A stretch of 64,000 bases of DNA from CAWGYT01 sp963826795 (lineage in GTDB: Bacteria; Planctomycetota; Planctomycetia; Pirellulales; Pirellulaceae): the NCBI GenBank assembly GCA_963826795.1, contig CAWGYT010000024.1:62001-126000 (forward strand). The letters are read 5' to 3'. Under the pieces are notes generated by a model. It worked only from the letters and a program-made list of their open reading frames with translations. It was not told the origin of the DNA and made no database searches. This document shows, in pieces, positions 1 through 8,614 of this stretch. Numbering within the stretch: the first letter of the stretch is position 1; every line of letters starts with the position of its first letter. A program made the position numbers and the translations under genes.

Positions 1-259
1 CGTACGCGAACGTTGTCGGAAGGCTGGGAGCCGCCGCCGTCCGCGAATTGATTCCGAAGGCCACGGATCCTTCCAGAGCACCTGGGCTGATCACGTCTGC
101 CGACACACCAGACAGCGTCAGGCCGGCTGCTGACGAAAGCAATTCGGTATCCAGCAGCACACTCGTTTGACCTGCCCCGATTTCGACATTCACGGCGCGT
201 GCATTGGCATTCGCAAAAATCAGAACGGCGAGGCTGCAAATCAAGGTTTGATACTTCAT
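1..259 (-). CDS. Secreted protein, N-terminal part (PEP-CTERM-like family?)
   Basis: Only the first 86 codons lie in the window and the gene runs off its left edge. The reading frame starts at ATG 259 with a GAGGAAT Shine-Dalgarno-like stretch about 12 bases upstream. Residues 1-22 form a typical signal peptide: a Lys near the start, a hydrophobic core (LICSLAVLIFA) and an Ala-x-Ala style end. The following residues (VNVEIGAGQTSVLLD, then AGLTLSGVSADVI and GSVAFGIN) have the look of short beta strands found in planctomycete and proteobacterial PEP-CTERM-type secreted proteins, which is an inference because the C-terminus is not visible. Function unknown. It is divergent from the glycohydrolase operon. 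Confidence 0.6.
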   Translation of the reverse strand, partial: MKYQTLICSLAVLIFANANARAVNVEIGAGQTSVLLDTELLSSAAGLTLSGVSADVISPGALEGSVAFGINSRTAAAPSLPTTFAY

Positions 260-827
260 AACGCGACAATTCCTCAAAGGTAATGGTAGACGTACAAGTT
301 AAGTGACACAAGAGTCAACCGACCGACCGCCGAAGAGCGGGCGGGAAGCCTTTTCATGAGGTCATTAGCAGGAAGTCTCTTTGGGATGAGCGATTTATAA
401 ATCAGACGAGGACTTCGCCGTTGCGCCGTCTCTGCTCCGTCTCTGCGCCGTCTCTGTGCCTTCTCGGCGCCGCCTCGGCGCGATCGATCCCTCGGCTCAG
501 CTGAGCGTCGACCTTGTACGTTCTAGTTGCGGACGCGAAATCGGCAACCTGCTCGGACGCCTTTTCGCGATTCGACGTCGACCTTCGACTTGAGATTCTC
601 GAGCGGAAGAATCGAGCGGTCCCCTCGGGGAGCGTTTCAGCGACGAATTGGGGGCGAGACGGGACGGCTGAGCGAGATGAATGCCCCGCTAACATCGGGT
701 ATGCTGGTAGCCCGTATACAATTCTGACGATGAGCGGACGAACGAGGGTCGATGCGGCGTCGCGAGTCGCGGCTTGCGGGACCGACGAAAACTGCCATTT
801 AGCCGAATCGTACGAGGAGAGGGGCCG
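260..827. other. Divergent intergenic region, no gene recognised
   Basis: This spacer separates a minus-strand secreted protein from the plus-strand operon and should hold both promoters, although I cannot place boxes with confidence. Bases 424-460 hold three imperfect 12-base units (cgccgtctctgc-like), a low-complexity GC-rich stretch. The open frames here have no signature of a protein family. Confidence 0.5.
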
Positions 828-2155
828 ATGCGCCAGCCTTGGGAACTCGAACGCGTCTCACGGCGCGAGTTCGTGACGAGTATGGGAGCTCTCGGGGCCG
901 CGGCGGCTCATGGCTGGGCGGGGGAGTCGCCAAGCGAAAACCGAGGGGGTGCATCGGACCGCGTCGAGGGTTTGCTGATCGGCGGATTACTCGGGGATGC
1001 GCTGGGTGGACCGGTGGAGTTTGCTGATCCTCCCAAGGTCGAGGCGGTCCTGCCCGGGACGCGTGCGTGGGGTGACGATCGCACCTTGACGGGGGAAGAG
1101 CGGACGCGACTTGCCAACGGTTTGTCACTGCTTTCATACGAGGAGCTAAGACCGAAAGCGGAGTCCTATGGACCGTGGCGAGATCGTGCACCGGCGGGAA
1201 CCGTCACGGACGATTCTCGTCACAAAATCGTCCTGATGCGCGCCTTGCGGAAGGCGACGGAAAGTGGCGCTTTACCGCTGAGCGTCCGTGACCTCGCACG
1301 GCAATACATCGACTTCACGCCGTTGCCAAATCAAATTCCCACCGGCCAGCTGGCCGCGCTCAACGACGAGGGGTTTCGCGAGTATCGCTACGCGGCTCGC
1401 TGGCTGATCGGCGGGCGGGATCCGGCTCAAGCGATGCCGCTGGAGCGACTCTGGGCAGGGATCGACAACTGCTCGGGGCAGATGCTGTTGCCCCCCCTGG
1501 CCGCGGTCTATCCGGGACAGCCCGAAGCCGCTTACCGCGCGGCCTATGCGTTGGATTTTGTCGATACCCCCGCGCGCGAGATCTCGCGGCGGCGCTGGTG
1601 GCGGCCTTGGCCGCGGCGCTGGATCCACGCTTGGATTCTCTCCCCTTGAATCGACGCTGGGAAGTCGTGCTTCACACGCTGCGTTCCGTCGACCCTTATC
1701 GATATGCGGAGGTTCCGTTTGCCGGCCGGCCACTACAACGCTGGTTGGATCGAGTCGATCGGTGGGTCGCGACAGCCAACGGCCATCCCGCGACGTTGTT
1801 CCGACTGCTCGAAACGGAAGGGCATCCCGTTTACTGGTGGGATGCCCACTTCACGCTGATCGTCCCGCTGGCCATGCTCAAGTTCTGCGAATATGACCCG
1901 CTGGCGGCCCTGAGCCTGACGCTTGATTTCGGACACGATACCGATTCTTACGCGCAGATTGTGGGCTGCCTGGTCGGAGCCGTTGGCGGAGCGTCGGTGT
2001 TTCCCGCCGCAATGCGCCAGCAAGTTGCCGCCGCCGTCCGGCGAGACTTCGGAGTCGATCTGGCAGCTTGGCAAGCCACCTTGGCGGACTGTGCCGAGCG
2101 ACAGCGAGCCGGCCAAGTCGTGATTGACGTTGACGAGAGAAAGCAATGCGAATGA
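828..2155 (+). CDS. ADP-ribosylglycohydrolase family protein, Tat-type leader (frameshifted)
   Basis: About 442 residues after joining two frames; the frame changes near 1580. Start ATG 828 follows a strong GAGGAGAGGGG site. Residues 11-31 (SRREF, then a small hydrophobic stretch rich in Ala and Gly) resemble a Tat signal. The metal-site motifs of the family are present: GDALGGPVEF (56-65), TDDS (127-130) and, near the C-terminus, GHDTDSYAQIVG. The family removes ADP-ribose or related N-glycosides using two Mg ions. The stop overlaps the start of the downstream kinase gene, so the genes are probably co-translated. The substrate is unknown; the protein could act on ADP-ribosylated protein, on a free nucleoside-like sugar, or be a relative with another N-glycosidic substrate. 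The frame break is probably a sequence error, because motifs on both sides are intact. Confidence 0.85.
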
Positions 2156-3182
2156 ATGCGCCCCGCGTCACACCTGACGAACAAGTGTGGTTGAGCTCGG
2201 AGGAGCCGGAAGAGATCGAGCGTCTCTTGCGACGTCTTGGCTGCCTGACCGCAACGGACTCCGTCGACCACATCGAGCGAGCGGGCGAGGGCAACATGAA
2301 CTGCACGCTGCCGTCCACCTGGGTTCGCGCAGCGTGGTCGTCAAGCAATCGCGGCCGTGGGTCGAAAAATATCCTCAAATCGCGGCGCCCGTCGAGCGGG
2401 CGTTGTTCGAGCTGCAGTTCTATCGTGCGGTCAGCCCGATTCCAGCCATCGCGGACCGAATGCCCCGCTTGCTGGCGGCCGCACCGGAGTGTTATGTGCT
2501 GGTGCTGGAAGATCTGGGCGCGGCGAATGATGGGACGATCTTTTACGATGACGCAACGCAGCGAGTTCGATGTTTCGCGATGATTCCAGAACTTGTCCGG
2601 TGGTTGGCGGAACTGCACCGGGCAAACCTGGGACAGGCCAAGCCCGCGTCATTCGCGAATCGGGCACTCCGCGAACTGAACCGCGACCACATGTTTCGCA
2701 TTCCGCTGCAGGATCCGCCCGCACTGGACCTGAATGCGGTCACGCCCGGCCTCGCCGAGCTGGCCGAGGAAGTTCGGCAGGACCTTCGCGTGCAGGCTCG
2801 ATGTGAATCGCTAGGACGACTTTATCTGGCGGCGGGAGAAACGCTGGTCCACGGTGATTTCTTTCCCGGAAGCTGGCTGTTGACGCCGCGGGGGAACTTT
2901 GTGATCGACCCCGAATTCTGTTATCGCGGGCGGCCCGAATTCGATCTTGCGATTCTCGCCGCTCACCTGATCCTGATCGGCGGCCACGAGGACCCCATCG
3001 GCTGGGTCCTCAAGATGTATCGAACCGATGCCACGGCGTTGGACTCGTCGCTGGTAGCGCAGTGGGCCGCTGTCGAGATTCTGCGGCGCCTGCTGGGCGT
3101 CGCTCAACTTCCCTTGACGCGTTCTCTGCAACAGAAACAAGAACTGATTCATTTCGCAATGAAGATCTTGGGTGAAGCCTGA
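2146..3182 (+). CDS. APH-fold phosphotransferase, methylthioribose kinase-like (frameshifted)
   Basis: About 345 residues; the frame changes near 2320. Start ATG 2146 overlaps the end of the preceding glycohydrolase. The N-terminal frame carries the nucleotide-binding turn (GEGNMN), the second frame the lysine strand (SVVVKQSRPWVEKYP), the hinge (VLVLEDLG), the catalytic loop (LVHGDFFPGSWL) and the metal-binding aspartate (VIDPEFCYRGRPEFDLA). This is the layout of the aminoglycoside/choline/methylthioribose kinase superfamily, and the GEGNMN and KQSRPWVEKYP stretches are closest to 5-methylthioribose kinase. It probably phosphorylates a sugar or small alcohol in the cytoplasm. Its neighbours, a glycohydrolase and an aldolase-fold protein, point to sugar catabolism. 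The true substrate cannot be read from sequence. Confidence 0.85.
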
Positions 3183-3249
3183 TTCGGCCGCGTCCCTTGG
3201 GGCTCGCAGTCCGGAATGATTGGCAAGCCGGTCAGGAGCATCATCACCA

Positions 3250-4305
3250 ATGCTGGATCCAGTCATTCGTGCCGCACTTCAAGCGGGTTGCGTGATCCCA
3301 GCCCACCCGTTGGCGCTCAACCACCATCGGCAATTGGACGAACCGCGTCAACGCGCGCTCAGTCGCTACTATCTGGCGGCGGGCGCCGGAGGCCTGGCGG
3401 TCGGAGTGCACACGACGCAGTTTGCGATTCATCGTCCCGAGCTTGGACTGTATGAACCGGTCTTGCGGTTGGCCGCGGAGGAAATGGATCGACATCCCGG
3501 GCGTCCTGTGATACGAGTCGCGGGGATCGTGGGAAAGACGCAGCAAGCCGTGCGCGAGGCGAACGTCTCACGGGAGCTGGGCTACCACGCGGGGCTGCTG
3601 AGCCTGGCGGGTTTGACGGAATGGTCAATCGACCGCTTACTGGATCACTGCCGGGCCGTGGGCGAGGTGATACCCTTGTTTGGCTTCTATCTGCAACCCG
3701 CCGTGGGCGGCGTCGACTTGCCGATTGATTTCTGGCGACGTTTGGCCGAGCTGGAGTCGCTGGTGGCCATCAAGATTGCCGCCTTCGATCGCTATCGCAC
3801 GCTGGAAGTCATCCGAGCGATGGTCGAGGTGGGCCGAGATGATGTGGCGCTGTACACCGGCAACGATGATCATCTCGTGCTGGATCTGATCACCGCCTAC
3901 TGTTTTCCCAGAGCAGGTGGAAGCGTCAAACGCCGCATGGTCGGGGGACTGCTGGGGCACTGGGCGGTCTGGACTCACCGGGCGGTCGACGTCTGGCGCC
4001 AGTGTCAGCGGGTGGCAGAGGCGGATGTCGTGCCGGCTTCCCTGCTGACGCTTGCCGAGGCGATCACCGATTGCAACGCCGCGATCTTCGACGCGGCACA
4101 CCAGTTTCGCGGGTGCATTCCCGGAATCCTGGAAGTCCTTCGCCGCCAGCAGCTCCTGGCCGGTACGTGGTGCCTCGATCCGTCCGAGCGGCTGAGCCCG
4201 GGGCAGGCCGAGGAGATCGACCGCGTTTGCCGCGACTACCCCGACCTGAGCGACGATTCGTTTGTGGCCGAGCATCTCGACCAATGGCAATCGCCTGGCG
4301 ACTGA
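3250..4305 (+). CDS. Dihydrodipicolinate synthase (DapA)-family aldolase
   Basis: 351 residues from ATG 3250, chosen because AGGAGC lies 11 bases upstream; an in-frame alternative at 3220 lacks a site. The protein follows the class I aldolase TIM-barrel pattern: an early strand with CVIPAHPLAL, the GGLAVGVHTTQF strand that replaces the GTTGE loop, and the Schiff-base lysine in LVAIKIAAFDRY near residue 175. It is longer than lysine-pathway DapA (about 290 residues) and has an extra C-terminal helical part, so lysine synthesis is unlikely. It lies 67 bases after the kinase and is probably its pathway partner, cleaving or condensing a 2-oxo acid or a phosphorylated sugar acid. Confidence 0.85.
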   Translation: MLDPVIRAALQAGCVIPAHPLALNHHRQLDEPRQRALSRYYLAAGAGGLAVGVHTTQFAIHRPELGLYEPVLRLAAEEMDRHPGRPVIRVAGIVGKTQQAVREANVSRELGYHAGLLSLAGLTEWSIDRLLDHCRAVGEVIPLFGFYLQPAVGGVDLPIDFWRRLAELESLVAIKIAAFDRYRTLEVIRAMVEVGRDDVALYTGNDDHLVLDLITAYCFPRAGGSVKRRMVGGLLGHWAVWTHRAVDVWRQCQRVAEADVVPASLLTLAEAITDCNAAIFDAAHQFRGCIPGILEVLRRQQLLAGTWCLDPSERLSPGQAEEIDRVCRDYPDLSDDSFVAEHLDQWQSPGD

Positions 4306-4535
4306 CGACCCGAACGGTCGTAGGCTTCTGTCGTGGCGGGAGGTTGGGGCCCTACCGGAAGTTTTGGCGTAACCGGAGGTTTAGGTTTTGGCGTTACGGG
4401 CCATGATCGCTTGGACCAAAACACGTATCCGTCCTCATACCAACGCCCCAGTTTGCCGCACGCCTCGCAGCGACAAGCGTGTGAGTCGATCCAGCGAACT
4501 TGCCAGTGGCGGCAGATTTGCACGGGAAATAACAT
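4236..4535 (-). CDS. Small Cys-containing hypothetical protein
   Basis: A 99-codon minus-strand frame starting at ATG 4535 with an AGGGAG site 8 bases upstream. Residues 1-40 have four cysteines, including a CRCEACGKLGRW stretch that could form a small zinc site, followed by YEDGYVFWSKR. The second half is rich in Pro, Lys and Thr and looks unstructured. The 3' end overlaps the aldolase gene by 70 bases in convergent orientation. I do not recognise a family; the good ribosome site and cysteine pattern support a real gene, the tail may be a random extension. Confidence 0.4.
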   Translation of the reverse strand: MLFPVQICRHWQVRWIDSHACRCEACGKLGRWYEDGYVFWSKRSWPVTPKPKPPVTPKLPVGPQPPATTEAYDRSGRQSPGDCHWSRCSATNESSLRSG

Positions 4536-4744
4536 CGTCAGGACTCCCTGCCTCGGTTTGTTCCGTCGATCCAAGCACATCTTCCGCGGCCGCGTGACAC
4601 GTTTGGTCCCGCAAAAGCACGCGCTCCGATTCGAATTGGCTGAGGGGCCATTCTGAGGCGTTGGCGGATCGTCTACGATAAGCTCCCGCCGGGGATTCGG
4701 ACGGGGATTTGGACGGGGAGCCGAGCCGGAGCGGGAGCTGAATC

Positions 4745-5527
4745 ATGAGTCGTTTTGCCGTTGTGACGGGGGCGGGTTCCGGGATCGGACGAGCGGTGAC
4801 GCTTGCGCTGAGCTCGACCGGCGTGACGGTGGTAGCCGTGGGTCGGCGCGAGTCCCCGCTTTGCGAGACGCAGTCGCTGGCAGCCGGTCCCGTGCGCATC
4901 GTGGTGGGCGACGTCGCGGATCCCCAGCTCGGCGACCGAGTCCAATGCCATCTGAACGAAAACCCCGTCCATTTCCTGGTACACGCCGCAGGGCAGATGC
5001 AGCTGGGACGATTGCTGCACGTCACTCGCCAGGCTTGGGAGACGTCGTTCGCGACGTTGGTTCACGGTCGCTTGTACCTGACGCAGGCGTTGGCGGGCTG
5101 TTTCTTGGCGGGAAGTCGCGTGGTTTTGATTTCATCCCGTTCGTCCCGCCGTCCGCGTTGCGGGGCGGCGGCCTACTGCTGCGCGTATGCGGCGTCGGTC
5201 ATGTTAGGTCGTTGCCTGCGGGCCGAGCTCGAGAGTTCGGGAGTCAGCGTCGTCCTGGCGCTGCCTGGCTCGGTGGATACGGCCTTGTTGCAGGCGTCGA
5301 TCGAGGCGGATCGACAGCTATTTCCGGATGGTGCCGAGTATCAGCGGGAGCGAGATGAGGGGCGATTGATCGCTCCTCGGCAGGTCGGCCGGTTCGTCAA
5401 CTGGCTCTTGGCAGCCGCCCCCGAGGACGTGCTACGCGAGCTGGAAGTGAGCATCGAGGATCCGCGGTTTCAGCCGCATTGGCTGGGGCTGGAACCGCTT
5501 TTCTCGGAATCGGCCGAGCCGCGATGA
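4745..5527 (+). CDS. SDR-family oxidoreductase with altered active site
   Basis: 260 residues, start ATG 4745 after a GGGAG site. A Rossmann fold with the TGAGSGIG dinucleotide loop (8-15) and GDVAD (55-59) is clear, and the strand end SVVLALPGSVDT (168-179) fits classical short-chain dehydrogenases. The usual NNAG is HAAG (80-83). The catalytic region has serines at 130-131 and Tyr144, but the lysine expected four residues later is Tyr148 (sequence AAYCCAYAAS). Without that lysine normal SDR catalysis is doubtful, so the protein may bind a dinucleotide without reducing a substrate, or use another residue. It sits 440 bases after the aldolase on the same strand and 40 bases before the antiporter. 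Confidence 0.85.
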   Translation: MSRFAVVTGAGSGIGRAVTLALSSTGVTVVAVGRRESPLCETQSLAAGPVRIVVGDVADPQLGDRVQCHLNENPVHFLVHAAGQMQLGRLLHVTRQAWETSFATLVHGRLYLTQALAGCFLAGSRVVLISSRSSRRPRCGAAAYCCAYAASVMLGRCLRAELESSGVSVVLALPGSVDTALLQASIEADRQLFPDGAEYQRERDEGRLIAPRQVGRFVNWLLAAAPEDVLRELEVSIEDPRFQPHWLGLEPLFSESAEPR

Positions 5528-5567
5528 TCGCGCCCGCCGCTCGTGAAGCACAGGACAGGTTCGCTCG

Positions 5568-7250
5568 ATGACCTTCGACCTCAATATCGCCACGACCTTC
5601 GGCTTGCTCTTGGGCGTTTCGCTCGTGGCCGGACTCCTGGCCGAGCGAATTCGATTGCCCAAGGTCACGGCGTACCTCATGGTCGGTTTGGCGACGGGAC
5701 CCGGCGTACTGGACCTCATCCATGAGGATCATGTTCATACGCTCGAGCCGATGTTGCAGTTGGCGATGGCGATGGTCTTGTTCAATCTGGGCTGTCAATT
5801 TCCTTTTCGCCGGATTCGTCAGATCGCCCCGAGGGCCCTGCTTTTGTCGCTGGGCGAAGTGCTTTGCACCTTTGCCCTCGTCGCGGGCGGCATGCTCGTG
5901 ATTGGGCAGTCAGTCGGTGTCGCTTTCTTGCTCGGAGCCCTCGCCGTGGCGACGGCACCAGCCACGACCGTGTTGGTCTTGAAGGAGTTCGAATCCGAAG
6001 GGCCCGTCACGGAATATGCCAATTTCTTGGTCGCGTTGAACAACTTCGCCTCGATCCTGATTTTCGAACTCGCCTTCCTGGCGATTTCCCTGTTCCAGTC
6101 AACCCTTGAACACCCGGCCTGGTTCGAGGCCCTGATGGTATGCCGCAACCTGCTGGGTTCGGTTTGCGCGGGACTCGTCGCAGGACTGCTGATCAGTTAT
6201 CTCTGCGGTTGGCTGTCCGCCACTCGCTGGCTGGTCACCTTGGTGGCGTCGACCACCTTTTTGCTGGGCATCTGCGAGATGTTGGACATTCCCTACCTGC
6301 TGACGTTTCTGGTAATGGGCGTCACGGTCGCGAACACTTCGCAAATGACCGAGAAAATTGTCGACGAACTGGATCACCTGACGGGCCTGTTGTGCGTGCT
6401 GTTCTTCGCGGTCCACGGCGCCGAGTTGAACGTGGCGGCGTTCTTGGCGTTGGGATTGACCGGGGCGGTCTATATCGTTTGCCGAGCGGTCGGTAAGTTC
6501 GCGGGGATCTTCGCGACAGCGACCTTGACCGCCCAGCCGACCGAGGTCAGGCGGTGGTTGGGCCCCGCGTTGCTGGCGCAGGCCGGAGCCGCGATTGCGC
6601 TATCCACGATCGCCGTGCATCGCAACCCTGAGCTGGGAACGGCCGTCCAAGTCGTGATTCTTGGCTCGGTCGTCGTCTTCGAAATCATTGGCCCCATCTT
6701 GATCCGCGAGTCGGTGTTGCGAGCTGGTGAAGTCCCGATCAGCCAGGCGATCCATCACACGAGCAGCACGCACGCCAACCAGCTGGAAGATCTTTGGCAC
6801 CAGTTTCTCGTTGCCGTCGGCCGCTTGAGGCCGCAAGCCGAACCGCCCGGCGAGGTTTTGGTCGCCGATCTGTTGCGACGGAATGTCCGGGCGATTGACC
6901 AATCAGCGAGCTTCAACGACGTGATCGCCTTTATCGAAGAGAGTCACGACAACACGTACCCCGTGACCGACCCGGAGGGTCGCGTCGTCGGACTGATCCG
7001 CTACCCATCACTCAGTAACGTGATGTTCGATAACGCGATCAGCCCGCTCGTTCGCGCCGAAGACCTGGCCACGCCAACACAGGTGGTCCTGTATCCCGAT
7101 GAGACCGCCGCTCGCGCCAAACAACTCTTTCAGCTGTCCCCCGACGATTGCCTGCCGGTCGTCGCGCGAGAACCGCCCGAGTCGTTCTTGGGCGTCGTCC
7201 GCCGACGAGATGTCTGGCAACTGATGACGCGCCACGCCCGCTCAGATTGA
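5568..7250 (+). CDS. CPA2-family cation:proton antiporter with CBS pair
   Basis: 560 residues. Residues 1-400 form about 12 hydrophobic segments with the CPA2 look (RIRLPKVTAYLMVGLATGPG near 30-48; LGALAVATAPATTVLVLKE near 125-142), matching KefB/YbaL-type sodium or potassium:proton antiporters of the inner membrane. Instead of the usual TrkA-N domain, residues about 425-555 look like two CBS motifs (DLLRRNVRAIDQ, TYPVTDPEGRVVGLI, CLPVVARE, FLGVVRRRDVW), which commonly sense adenine nucleotides. Start ATG 5568 has AGGACAGG upstream. Which cation it moves cannot be told. The gene ends just before the 145-bp repeat array. Confidence 0.87.
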   Translation: MTFDLNIATTFGLLLGVSLVAGLLAERIRLPKVTAYLMVGLATGPGVLDLIHEDHVHTLEPMLQLAMAMVLFNLGCQFPFRRIRQIAPRALLLSLGEVLCTFALVAGGMLVIGQSVGVAFLLGALAVATAPATTVLVLKEFESEGPVTEYANFLVALNNFASILIFELAFLAISLFQSTLEHPAWFEALMVCRNLLGSVCAGLVAGLLISYLCGWLSATRWLVTLVASTTFLLGICEMLDIPYLLTFLVMGVTVANTSQMTEKIVDELDHLTGLLCVLFFAVHGAELNVAAFLALGLTGAVYIVCRAVGKFAGIFATATLTAQPTEVRRWLGPALLAQAGAAIALSTIAVHRNPELGTAVQVVILGSVVVFEIIGPILIRESVLRAGEVPISQAIHHTSSTHANQLEDLWHQFLVAVGRLRPQAEPPGEVLVADLLRRNVRAIDQSASFNDVIAFIEESHDNTYPVTDPEGRVVGLIRYPSLSNVMFDNAISPLVRAEDLATPTQVVLYPDETAARAKQLFQLSPDDCLPVVAREPPESFLGVVRRRDVWQLMTRHARSD

Positions 7251-7263
7251 ACGACCTGCCCGG

Positions 7264-8362
7264 GAGAAGGGACATCCGGTTGTCACCTCTCCCGAGTCCG
7301 GGAGAGGTCGTCCCGGGCCCGCTGGCGGGGCCGGGGCGGGTGAGGGTTGGTCGGGTGGACTTCGGCCGCCCCCTCATCCGGCCTTCGGCCACCTTCTCCC
7401 GCGTTGGGGAGAAGGGACATCGAGTTGTCACCTCTCCCGAGTCCGGGAGAGGTCGTCCCGGGCCCGCTGGCGGGGCCGGGGCGGGTGAGGGTTGATCGGG
7501 TGGACTTCGGCCGCCCCCTCATCCGGCCTTCGGCCACCTTCTCCCGCGTTGGGGAGAAGGGACATCGAGTTGTCACCTCTCCCGAGTCCGGGAGAGGTCG
7601 TCCCGGGCCCGCTGGCGGGGCCGGGGCGGGTGAGGGTTGATCGGGTGGGCTTCGGCCGCCCCCTCATCCGGCCTTCGGCCACCTTCTCCCGCGTTGGGGA
7701 GAAGGGACATCGAGTTGTCACCTCTCCCGAGTCCGGGAGAGGTCGTCCCGGGCCCGCTGGCGGGGCCGGGGCGGGTGAGGGTTGGTCGGGTGGACTTCGG
7801 CCGCCCCCTCATCCGGCCTTCGGCCACCTTCTCCCGCGTTGGGGAGAAGGGACATCCGGTTGTCACCTCTCCCGAGTCCGGGAGAGGTCGTCCCGGGCCC
7901 GCTGGCGGGGCCGGGGCGGGTGAGGGTTGGTCGGGTGGACTTCGGCCGCCCCCTCATCCGGCCTTCGGCCACCTTCTCCCGCGTTGGGGAGAAGGGACAT
8001 CGAGTTGTCACCTCTCCCGAGTCCGGGAGAGGTCGTCCCGGGCCCGCTGGCGGGGCCGGGGCGGGTGAGGGTTGGTCGGGTGGGCTTCGGCCGCCCCCTC
8101 ATCCGGCCTTCGGCCACCTTCTCCCGCGTTGGGGAGAAGGGACATCGAGTTGTCACCTCTCCCGAGTCCGGGAGAGGTCGTCCCGGGCCCGCTGGCGGGG
8201 CCGGGGCGGGTGAGGGTTGATCGGGTGGACTTCGGCCGCCCCCTCATCCGGCCTTCGGCCACCTTCTCCCGCGTTGGGGAGAAGGGACATCGAGTTGTCA
8301 CCTCTCCCGAGTCCGGGAGAGGTCGTCCCGGGCCCGCTGGCGGGGCCGGGGCGGGTGAGGGC
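7264..8362. repeat. Tandem array of 145-bp GC-rich units (about 7.6 copies)
   Basis: The landmark gagaagggacatc occurs at 7264, 7409, 7554, 7699, 7844, 7989, 8134 and 8279, exactly 145 bases apart; the last unit stops after about 84 bases. Units are nearly identical, differing at a few sites (for example cgagttg against ccggttg, and ggacttc against gggcttc). Each unit holds several palindromes, such as ggccttcggcc, and paired arms ctctcccg and cgggagag. Because 145 is not a multiple of three, overlapping open frames appear on both strands; these are not genes. The same unit type recurs at 26.4 and 55.8 kb and as fragments near 37.9 and 39.2 kb. Confidence 0.96.
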
Positions 8363-8614
8363 CGGCTGCGGCCCGCGTAGGCGTGATCGCGGATTGGTTT
8401 TCGGTTATCATGCGACTTAAAGCTCGCCACGAGGGACCCCGTGTCTCACTGATTGTCTTGAGGGCTCGCGATGGGCCATCCAGGTTGTGACTGGAGCATT
8501 CTCTCGCGGGTCATGTCGGCTTGATCTGCTTTGTTCGTCTGAAGCCGACGCGACCAAACCGCCGGGCCGTGATGCGTTCAGCGAGCGAACTTGCCAGGGA
8601 GTGCCGCTGCGAAG

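Noticed and set aside
1570..1600. Programmed ribosomal frameshifting as the explanation for the many broken genes
   Set aside because: Breaks are of both signs, lie at varied positions in unrelated families and have no common slippery site; sequence errors are simpler.
7283..8430. Many overlapping open frames of about 97-143 codons on both strands
   Set aside because: They all translate the 145-bp repeat, each shifted by one frame per unit, with no ribosome site or protein signature.
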